In this document: in pieces, positions 27,201 through 37,128 of the stretch
Numbering within the stretch: position 1 is the first letter of the stretch
Layout: each line of letters begins with the position of its first letter
Notes under the pieces: generated by a model
The model's input: the letters and a program-made list of their open reading frames with translations, nothing else
The model's database searches: none
Told to the model about the DNA's origin: nothing
Assembly (NCBI GenBank): GCA_025458805.1
Contig: JALORQ010000003.1
Location: forward strand, 1-37,128
From: Rubrivivax sp.
Lineage (GTDB): Bacteria > Pseudomonadota > Gammaproteobacteria > Burkholderiales > Burkholderiaceae_C
Length of the DNA: 37,128 nt
Direction: 5' to 3'
Made by a program: the position numbers and the translations under genes

Positions 27201-27342
27201 AAGCGTTTGCGAACGACGGCTCCAGTAACTCTGAACGAATCCGCGGGATAACCAGCAGGGTTTTCTCGGGGGGCGAATCTACTCTGGCAAACCCTGACAC
27301 CCATCGCTGCGTTGCCGTCCCGGGCGCAGAAGGAAGACGGCC
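27201..27342. promoter_or_regulatory. Divergent control region of the 3-HP cluster
   Basis: These 142 bp separate meh (leftward) from the CoA transferase operon (rightward) and must hold both promoters. The stretch is poorer in GC than its surroundings (for example GATAACCAGCAGGGTTTTCTC). It contains a perfect 8-bp inverted repeat (27256-27296) and an AAGGAAG ribosome binding site (27330-27336) for the GTG at 27343. No textbook sigma-70 boxes are clear. Confidence 0.6.
27256..27296. promoter_or_regulatory. Candidate operator, 8-bp inverted repeat
   Basis: CAGGGTTT (27256-27263) and AAACCCTG (27289-27296) are exact reverse complements, with centres 33 bp apart, close to three helical turns. 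This suits two half sites bound on one face by a dimer or tetramer. No regulator gene is found in the window. Confidence 0.45.
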
Positions 27343-28578
27343 GTGAACACCGCAACGTCCTCCCGCACCGCCGCCGCGCCCCGCACCCCGATGGAGGGGG
27401 TGCGCGTGATCGACGTCGGCAACTTCCTCGCCGGCCCCTACGCGGCGACCATCATGGCCGAATTCGGCGCCGAGGTCATCAAGGTCGAACACCCGATCGG
27501 CGGCGACCCGATGCGGCGCTTCGGCACCGCGACCGAGCGGCCCGATGCCACGCTGAAGTGGCTCAGCGAGAGCCGCAACAAGCGCTCGGTGACGATCGAC
27601 CTGCTGCAGCCCGAGGGCGTCGAGCTGTTCCTGCAGCTGCTCGAGAAGAGCGACGTGCTGGTCGAGAACTTCCGCCCCGGCACGTTCGAGAGCTGGGGCC
27701 TGACCTGGGAGACGATCCGCGCGCGCAACCCGAAGCTGGTCATGCTGCGCGTCACCGGCTACGGGCAGACCGGGCCGTACCGGCGGCGCAGCGGCTTCGC
27801 TCACATCGCGCAGGCCTTCGGCGGGCTCAACTACCTGGCAGGGTTCCCGGGCGAGACGCCGGTGCTGCCGGGCACGGTGCCGCTGGGCGACTACATCGCG
27901 AGCCTGTTCGGCGCCATCGGCGCGCTGGTCGCGCTGCGCCACGCCGAGCGCACCGGCGTCGGCCAGGTCATCGACGTCGGCATCTACGAGGCCGTGTTCC
28001 GCGTGCTCGAGGAGATCGCCGCCGCCTACGGGCTGCACGGCAAGATCCGCGAGCGCGAGGGCTCGGGCAGCTTCGTCGCCTGCCCGCACGGCCACTTCAA
28101 GACGAAGAACGACAAGTGGATCGCGATCGCCTGCACGACCGACAAGATGTTCGAGCGGCTGGCGCAGGCGATGGGGCGCCCCGAGCTGGCGTCGGCGTCG
28201 ATGTGGGGCGACCAGCGCAAGCGCCTCGCCGCGCGCGACGAGGTCAACAAGATCGTCACCGAATGGGTCGGCTCGCTCGACCGCAACGAGGTCCTCGAGA
28301 AGTGCCTCGACGGCGAGGTGCCGGTCGGCAAGGTCAACTCGATCGCCGACATCTTCGCCGACGAGCACTTCGCCGCACGCGGCAACCTGGCGCGCATGCC
28401 CGCCTTCGGGCTCGGCGAGGTCGTCGTGCCCAACGTCGTGCCCAAGCTGTCGCGCACGCCGGGGCGCATCACCAACCTCGGGCCGACGCTGGGCAATGCC
28501 ACCGCCGAAGTGCTGCAGGGCCTCCTCGGCCTGCAGCCCGAGGATCTGCAGCGGCTGCGCCAGCAGCGCATCGTCTGA
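27343..28578 (+). CDS. Class III (CaiB/BaiF) CoA transferase, probable succinyl-CoA:malate CoA transferase subunit 1
   Basis: A 411-residue family III CoA transferase starting at GTG 27343 (AAGGAAG upstream). The pattern [71 protein letters not shown] and the catalytic Asp183 in [10 protein letters not shown] are intact. It forms an aspartyl-CoA intermediate while moving CoA between carboxylates. In Chloroflexus two paralogous subunits, SmtA and SmtB, move CoA from succinyl-CoA to L-malate; this gene and the next, equal in length and clearly paralogous, are the natural equivalents. Which is A and which is B cannot be told by eye. It heads the operon and overlaps no gene; 11 nt separate it from the next. 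Confidence 0.83.
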   Translation: MNTATSSRTAAAPRTPMEGVRVIDVGNFLAGPYAATIMAEFGAEVIKVEHPIGGDPMRRFGTATERPDATLKWLSESRNKRSVTIDLLQPEGVELFLQLLEKSDVLVENFRPGTFESWGLTWETIRARNPKLVMLRVTGYGQTGPYRRRSGFAHIAQAFGGLNYLAGFPGETPVLPGTVPLGDYIASLFGAIGALVALRHAERTGVGQVIDVGIYEAVFRVLEEIAAAYGLHGKIREREGSGSFVACPHGHFKTKNDKWIAIACTTDKMFERLAQAMGRPELASASMWGDQRKRLAARDEVNKIVTEWVGSLDRNEVLEKCLDGEVPVGKVNSIADIFADEHFAARGNLARMPAFGLGEVVVPNVVPKLSRTPGRITNLGPTLGNATAEVLQGLLGLQPEDLQRLRQQRIV

Positions 28579-28589
28579 AGGAGCGCGCG

Positions 28590-29825
28590 ATGAGCCCCGC
28601 ACCCGCCTATGCCCCTCCGCCGCCGCTGCCGCTGGCCGGCCTGCGCGTCATCGACATGGCCACCGTGATCGCGGCGCCGTTCTGCGCGACGCTGCTCGGC
28701 GAGTACGGCGCCGACGTGATCAAGCTCGAGCACCCGGACGGCGGCGACGCGCTGCGCCGCTTCGGCACGCCGTCGATCCGCGGCGACACCCTCACCTGGC
28801 TCAGCGAAGGGCGCAACAAGCGCTCGATCACGCTCGAGCTGCGCACGCCCGAGGGCGCCGAGGTGTTCAAGAAGCTGGTCGCCGAGGCGGACGTGGTCTG
28901 CGAGAACTTCCGCACCGGCACGCTCGAGAAGTGGGGCCTGGGCTGGGAGGTGCTGCGCGAGATCAACCCCGGGCTGATCATGCTGCGCGTCACGGGCTAC
29001 GGCCAGACCGGGCCCTACGCCGACCGCCCCGGATTCGCCCGCGTGGCGCACGCGGTCGGCGGCATCGCCTACCTGGCCGGCATGCCCAAGGGCACGCCGG
29101 TGACGCCCGGCTCGACCACGCTGGGCGACTACATGACCGGCCTGTACGGCTGCGTCGGCGTGCTGATGGCGCTGCGCCACCGCGAGCGCACCGGCGAGGG
29201 CCAGTACATCGACGCGGCGCTCTACGAGTCGGTCTTCCGCTGCACCGAGGAGCTGGCCCCGGCGTTCGGGATGTTCGGCATCGTGCGCGAGCGCGCCGGC
29301 TCGTCGCACAACGACTTCGCGGTGCCGCACGGACACTTCGCGACCAAGGACGGCAAGTGGGTCGCGCTCTCGTGCGCCACCGACATGCTCTTCGCGCGGC
29401 TGTGCAAGGCAATGGGCCGCCCCGAGCTGGCCTCGTCGAGCACCTACGGCGAGCAGAAGACCCGGCTGGCGCACCGGCACGAGGTCAACGAGATCGTGCG
29501 CGACTGGTGCCTGTCGCTCAACCGCGAGGAGCTTCTCGAGCGCTGCTACGCCACCGACACGCCGGCCGGGCCGCTCAACAACATCGCCGACATCTTCGGC
29601 GACCGGCAGTTCCACGCCCGGCGCAACATGGTGTCGATCGACGCCCCCGATACCGGCGAGCAGGTCATCGTGCCGTCGCCGGTGCCGCGGCTGTCCGAGA
29701 CGCCCGGCAGCATCCGTTCGCTCGGGCCCAAGCTCGGCGAGCACACCGAGGAGATCCTGCGCGAGATCCTGGGCCTCGACGACGAGCGCATCGCCGAGCT
29801 GCGCGCGAAGAAGGCCATCGCATGA
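28590..29825 (+). CDS. Class III (CaiB/BaiF) CoA transferase, probable succinyl-CoA:malate CoA transferase subunit 2
   Basis: A 411-residue paralogue of the preceding gene. The ATG at 28590 has AAGGAG 6 nt upstream. [78 protein letters not shown] and the catalytic Asp180 in [10 protein letters not shown] are present. It shares long runs with its neighbour (for example [23 protein letters not shown]), pointing to an ancient tandem duplication. It probably forms a hetero-oligomer that makes L-malyl-CoA from succinyl-CoA and malate. Its last codons overlap the mct start (ATGA). Assignment of substrate is by context. Confidence 0.83.
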   Translation: MSPAPAYAPPPPLPLAGLRVIDMATVIAAPFCATLLGEYGADVIKLEHPDGGDALRRFGTPSIRGDTLTWLSEGRNKRSITLELRTPEGAEVFKKLVAEADVVCENFRTGTLEKWGLGWEVLREINPGLIMLRVTGYGQTGPYADRPGFARVAHAVGGIAYLAGMPKGTPVTPGSTTLGDYMTGLYGCVGVLMALRHRERTGEGQYIDAALYESVFRCTEELAPAFGMFGIVRERAGSSHNDFAVPHGHFATKDGKWVALSCATDMLFARLCKAMGRPELASSSTYGEQKTRLAHRHEVNEIVRDWCLSLNREELLERCYATDTPAGPLNNIADIFGDRQFHARRNMVSIDAPDTGEQVIVPSPVPRLSETPGSIRSLGPKLGEHTEEILREILGLDDERIAELRAKKAIA

Positions 29826-31042
29826 ACGGCATCCTGCACGGACTGCGCGTCGTCGAGGGCTCGGCCTTCGTCGCGGCGCCGCTGGGCGGAATGACGCTCG
29901 CGCACCTGGGCGCCGACGTGATCCGCTTCGACCCGATCGGCGGCGGCCTCGACCACCACCGCTGGCCGGTGACGACGCAGGGCCGCTCGCTGTTCTGGGC
30001 CGGGATGAACAAGGGCAAGCGCTCGATCGCGGTCGACATCCGCCACCCGCGCGGACAGGAGCTGCTGACGGCGCTGATCACCGCGCCAGGACCGGAGGCG
30101 GGGCTGTTCAGCACCAACTTCCCGGCGCGCGGCTGGCTGGCCTACGAGACCCTCGCGGCGCGGAGGCGCGACCTGATCATGGTCAACCTGACCGGCCGCC
30201 GCGACGGGGCCTCGGAGGTCGACTACACGGTCAACCCGCAGATCGGCTTCCCGATGCTCACCGGGCCGAACGACCGCCGCGAGCCGGTCAACCACGTCTT
30301 CCCGGCCTGGGACGCGATCGCGGGGCACCAGATCGTGATCGCGCTGCTCGCCGCGCTGCGCCATCGCGACCGCAGCGGCGAAGGCCAGTTCGTCGCGCTC
30401 GCGCTCAAGGACGTGGCGCTGGCCATGCTCGGACATCTCGGAATGATCGCGGAGGTGCAGGTGAACGGTGTCGACCGGCCGCGCTACGGCAACCACCTCT
30501 ACGGCGCCTTCGGTCGCGACTTCGAGACCCGCGACGGCGAGCGCGTGATGGTGGTCGGCCTGACCGACCTGCAGTGGGGCACGCTGCTCAAGGCCACCGG
30601 CGCGGCCGAGGCGGTGGCGATGCTGGCGTCGCGGCTGGACCTCGACCTGGCGCGCGAGGGCGACCGCTTCCGCGCGCGCGACGAGCTGGCCGCGATCTTC
30701 GAGCCGTGGTTCGCGTCGCGCACGCTGCCCGAGATCGCGCTCGCGTTCGAGCAGGCGCGCGTCACCTGGGGACCGTACCGCACCGTCAAGCAGGCCCTCG
30801 AGCAGGACCGCGACCTGTCGACCGACAACCCGATGTTCACCGAGATCGACGCGCCCGGCATCGGCCGTCACCTCGCGCCGTCGCTGCCGATCGACTTCGG
30901 CCGCGGCGGCCGCGTCGCCGCGATGCCGGCGCCGCGCCTGGGCCAGCACACCGACGAGATCCTGCACGACGTGCTCGGCCTGCCGTCGCACGAGGTCGGC
31001 GCGCTGCACGACGCCGGCATCGTCGCCGGCCCCCGCGACTGA
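29822..31042 (+). CDS. mct: Mesaconyl-CoA C1-C4 CoA transferase (2-methylfumaryl-CoA isomerase)
   Basis: A 406-residue class III CoA transferase unlike its two upstream neighbours. The start [20 protein letters not shown], then [61 protein letters not shown] and [13 protein letters not shown] agree closely with my memory of Chloroflexus Mct. Asp164 in [11 protein letters not shown] is the catalytic residue. It moves CoA inside mesaconyl-CoA from the C1 to the C4 carboxyl group without a free acceptor. ATG overlaps the upstream stop (ATGA), so it is translationally coupled. This is one of the most diagnostic genes of the 3-HP bi-cycle. Confidence 0.92.
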   Translation: MNGILHGLRVVEGSAFVAAPLGGMTLAHLGADVIRFDPIGGGLDHHRWPVTTQGRSLFWAGMNKGKRSIAVDIRHPRGQELLTALITAPGPEAGLFSTNFPARGWLAYETLAARRRDLIMVNLTGRRDGASEVDYTVNPQIGFPMLTGPNDRREPVNHVFPAWDAIAGHQIVIALLAALRHRDRSGEGQFVALALKDVALAMLGHLGMIAEVQVNGVDRPRYGNHLYGAFGRDFETRDGERVMVVGLTDLQWGTLLKATGAAEAVAMLASRLDLDLAREGDRFRARDELAAIFEPWFASRTLPEIALAFEQARVTWGPYRTVKQALEQDRDLSTDNPMFTEIDAPGIGRHLAPSLPIDFGRGGRVAAMPAPRLGQHTDEILHDVLGLPSHEVGALHDAGIVAGPRD

Positions 31043-31067
31043 ATCCCCCCCCACTCCTCCCGCCGCC

Positions 31068-32111
31068 ATGAAGCTGCCCAACACCTTCTACAAGCCGCTC
31101 GCCATCGGCGCTCCGGCGCCGTTCCGCGAGATTCCGGTGCGTCCCGAGCGCGTCGTGCACTTCTTCCCGCCGCACATCGAGAAGATCCGCGCGCGCATGC
31201 CCGAGACCGCGCAGCAGGTCGACGTGCTGTGCGGCAACCTCGAGGACGCCATTCCCGTCGACGCGAAGGAGGCGGCTCGGCGCGGCTTCATCCAGGGCGT
31301 GCAGGCCGGCGGGCTGGGCGACACCGCGGTCTGGGTGCGCGTCAACTGCCTGAACAGCCCGTGGATCCTCGACGACCTCGCCGAGATCGTGGCCGGCTGC
31401 GGCGACCGCCTCGACGCGGTGATGATCCCGAAGGTCGAGGGGCCGTGGGACATCCACTTCGTCGACCAGTACCTCGCGCAGCTCGAGGCGAGGAGCGGCG
31501 TGAAGAAGCCGATCCTGATCCACGCGCTGCTGGAGACCGCCGAGGGCGTCAAGAACGTCGAGCAGATCGCCACCGCCAGCCCGCGCATGCACGGCATGAG
31601 CCTGGGACCCGCGGACCTCGCGGCCTCGCGCGGCATGAAGACGACGCGCGTCGGCGGCGGCCACCCAGGCTACGGCGTGCTCGCCGACCCGGCCGAAGGG
31701 CAGACCGCGCGCGCCTTCGCGCAGCAGGACCTGTGGCACTACACGCTGGCGCGCATGGTCGACGCCTGTGCCGCCAGCGGGCTGCGCGCCTTCTACGGCC
31801 CGTTCGGCGACCTCAAGGACGAGGCCGGCTGCGAGGCGCAGTTCCGCAATGCGTTCATCATGGGCTGCACCGGCGCGTGGTCGCTGGCGCCGAACCAGAT
31901 CGCGATCGCCAAGCGCGTCTTCAGCCCCGACGTCAAGGAGGTGCTGTTCGCCAAGCGCATCCTCGAGTCGATGCCGGACGGTACCGGCGTGGCGATGATC
32001 GACGGCAAGATGCAGGACGACGCGACCTGGAAGCAGGCCAAGGTGATGGTCGACCTGGCGCGGCTCATCGCGCGCAAGGACCCCGACCTCGCCGCCGCCT
32101 ACGGCCTGTAG
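31068..32111 (+). CDS. mcl: Malyl-CoA / beta-methylmalyl-CoA / citramalyl-CoA lyase
   Basis: A 347-residue CitE-like lyase, the length of Chloroflexus Mcl (about 348). [49 protein letters not shown] (with a metal-binding acid), [30 protein letters not shown] (catalytic/metal Glu) and [18 protein letters not shown] mark the trifunctional group. The enzyme splits L-malyl-CoA to acetyl-CoA and glyoxylate, condenses glyoxylate with propionyl-CoA to beta-methylmalyl-CoA, and splits (S)-citramalyl-CoA to acetyl-CoA and pyruvate, so it acts three times in the bi-cycle. No Shine-Dalgarno is present: the 25-nt gap from mct is C-rich with a run of eight C. Confidence 0.92.
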   Translation: MKLPNTFYKPLAIGAPAPFREIPVRPERVVHFFPPHIEKIRARMPETAQQVDVLCGNLEDAIPVDAKEAARRGFIQGVQAGGLGDTAVWVRVNCLNSPWILDDLAEIVAGCGDRLDAVMIPKVEGPWDIHFVDQYLAQLEARSGVKKPILIHALLETAEGVKNVEQIATASPRMHGMSLGPADLAASRGMKTTRVGGGHPGYGVLADPAEGQTARAFAQQDLWHYTLARMVDACAASGLRAFYGPFGDLKDEAGCEAQFRNAFIMGCTGAWSLAPNQIAIAKRVFSPDVKEVLFAKRILESMPDGTGVAMIDGKMQDDATWKQAKVMVDLARLIARKDPDLAAAYGL

Positions 32112-32122
32112 GGGGCGCGCGC

Positions 32123-33178
32123 ATGACGACCAAGACCCGCGCGGGCAACTTCTTCGAGGACTTCCGCCTCGGCCAGCGCCTGGTGCACGCGCCGCCGCGC
32201 ACCGTGACGCAGGGCGACGTCGCGGTCTACACCGCGCTGTTCGGCCCGCGCTTCGCACTGCACTCGTCCGACCCGTTCGCGCGCGCGCTCGGTCTGCCGG
32301 GCGCGCCGATCGACTCGATGCTCGCGTTCCACCTCGTCTTCGGGCGCACGGTGGCCGACGTCTCGCTGAACGCGATCGCCAACCTCGGCTACGCCGGCTG
32401 CCGCTTCGGCGTGCCGGTCTACCCCGGCGACACGATCACCGCCGACTCGCGCGTCATCGGGCTCAAGCCCAACAAGGACGGCAAGACCGGCGTCGTCTAC
32501 GTGCACTCGACCGGGGTCAACCAGCGCGGCGAGACGGTGCTCGACTACCGCCGCTGGGTCATGGTGCGCAAGCGCGACGAGTCGGCGCCGCCGCCCGAGA
32601 CCGTGGTGCCCGAGCTGCCGGCTTCGGTGCCGGTGGCCGAGCTGCACTGCCCGATCGCGGTCGCGCCCGGCGCCTACGACGCGGCGCGGGCCGGCAGCGA
32701 CTTCCTGTGGGACGACTACGTGCCCGGCGAGCGCATCGACCACGTCGACGGCATGACGATCGAGGACGCCGAGCACATGCTCGCGGCGCGCCTGTACCAG
32801 AACAACGCCAAGGTGCACTTCAACCAGCACGTCGAGCGCGAGGGCCGGTTCGGCAAGCGCATCGTCTACGGCGGCCACGTCATCAGCCTGGCGCGCGCGC
32901 TGTCGTGCAACGGCCTGGCCAACGCGCAGCTCGTCGCCGCGATCCACGGCGGCCGGCACGCCGCGCCCAGCTTCGCCGGCGACACGATCTACGCCTGGTC
33001 CGAGGTGCTGGCCAAGGACGCGCTGCCCGGACGCCACGACGTCGGCGCGCTGCGGCTGCGCACCGTGGCGACCAAGGACCGCGCCTGCCACGACTTTCCG
33101 GGCCACGATGCCGCCGCGCCCGAGCCGGCCGTCGTGCTCGACCTCGACTACACGGTGCTGATGCCGCGCCGCCTCTGA
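32123..33178 (+). CDS. mch: Mesaconyl-C1-CoA hydratase (beta-methylmalyl-CoA dehydratase)
   Basis: A 351-residue protein with two hot-dog domains. GNFFEDFRLGQRLVHAPPRTVTQGD opens the first; IDSMLAFHLVFGRTVADVS and NLGYAGCRFGVPVYPGDTI follow. The second has DYVPGERIDHVDGMTIEDAEH, ARLYQNNAKVHFNQH (Asn/His of the hydratase site) and KRIVYGGHVISLARALSCNGL. This is the mesaconyl-CoA hydratase pattern also known from the ethylmalonyl-CoA pathway. It dehydrates beta-methylmalyl-CoA to mesaconyl-C1-CoA. GGGGG lies 8 nt before the ATG at 32123, 11 nt after mcl. In the ethylmalonyl-CoA pathway the product is then hydrolysed or used differently; here the presence of mct and meh points to the bi-cycle. 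Confidence 0.92.
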   Translation: MTTKTRAGNFFEDFRLGQRLVHAPPRTVTQGDVAVYTALFGPRFALHSSDPFARALGLPGAPIDSMLAFHLVFGRTVADVSLNAIANLGYAGCRFGVPVYPGDTITADSRVIGLKPNKDGKTGVVYVHSTGVNQRGETVLDYRRWVMVRKRDESAPPPETVVPELPASVPVAELHCPIAVAPGAYDAARAGSDFLWDDYVPGERIDHVDGMTIEDAEHMLAARLYQNNAKVHFNQHVEREGRFGKRIVYGGHVISLARALSCNGLANAQLVAAIHGGRHAAPSFAGDTIYAWSEVLAKDALPGRHDVGALRLRTVATKDRACHDFPGHDAAAPEPAVVLDLDYTVLMPRRL

Positions 33179-33202
33179 CGATTCCAGGGAAGACGATCCG
33201 CC

Positions 33203-37128
<3,926 letters not shown>

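Overview
The window is very GC-rich, has dense genes and little intergenic DNA, and looks like a chromosomal segment of a betaproteobacterium, probably Burkholderiales of the Rubrivivax/Leptothrix/Piscinibacter type. Reasons: a PEP-CTERM protein at the left edge, the 'ferrooxidans-type' glutamate-cysteine ligase, and the overall mix of families (BenE, NnrU, DUF4243, DUF3616, PotF-like, many SDR and CaiB proteins). The genus is an inference. No tRNA, rRNA, CRISPR array or intact mobile element was seen.

Layout. 1-1007: the 3' end of a PEP-CTERM gene, a hairpin, and a gene-poor stretch with a decayed IS91-type transposase fragment. 1008-12864: a run of nine leftward genes, in transcription order gshA, kup, benE, gshB, a questin-oxidase-like gene, a TPR/GGDEF diguanylate cyclase, uup, an SDR and a DsbA-like isomerase. 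The two glutathione synthesis genes are separated by a potassium and a benzoate transporter. 12992-18125: a metallophosphoesterase, an orphan polyamine-type binding protein, an SDR/MaoC pair with overlapping ends, nnrU, an SRAP (YedK/HMCES-type) gene and a small unknown. 18246-23971: a DUF4397 lipoprotein, a Nudix-fold protein with a degraded Nudix box, an SDR, DUF3616, DUF302 and an SLC13-type anion permease. 24014-26309: a slipin/NfeD membrane pair.

26361-37128 (right edge): the main discovery. A leftward gene for mesaconyl-C4-CoA hydratase (meh) diverges from a tight rightward operon: two class III CoA transferases (probable succinyl-CoA:malate CoA transferase subunits), mct (mesaconyl-CoA C1-C4 CoA transferase), mcl (malyl-/methylmalyl-/citramalyl-CoA lyase), mch (mesaconyl-C1-CoA hydratase) and the first ~1308 codons of pcs, the giant propionyl-CoA synthase. 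These are the signature enzymes of the 3-hydroxypropionate (3-HP) bi-cycle known from Chloroflexus. Together they could activate malate and split malyl-CoA to acetyl-CoA and glyoxylate, condense glyoxylate with propionyl-CoA, isomerise the product through mesaconyl-CoA and citramalyl-CoA, and release pyruvate and acetyl-CoA; Pcs would supply propionyl-CoA from 3-hydroxypropionate. Malonyl-CoA reductase and the propionyl-CoA carboxylation genes are not in the window, so either complete autotrophy or a heterotrophic co-assimilation route is possible. A perfect 8-bp inverted repeat in the meh/CoA-transferase divergent region is a candidate operator.
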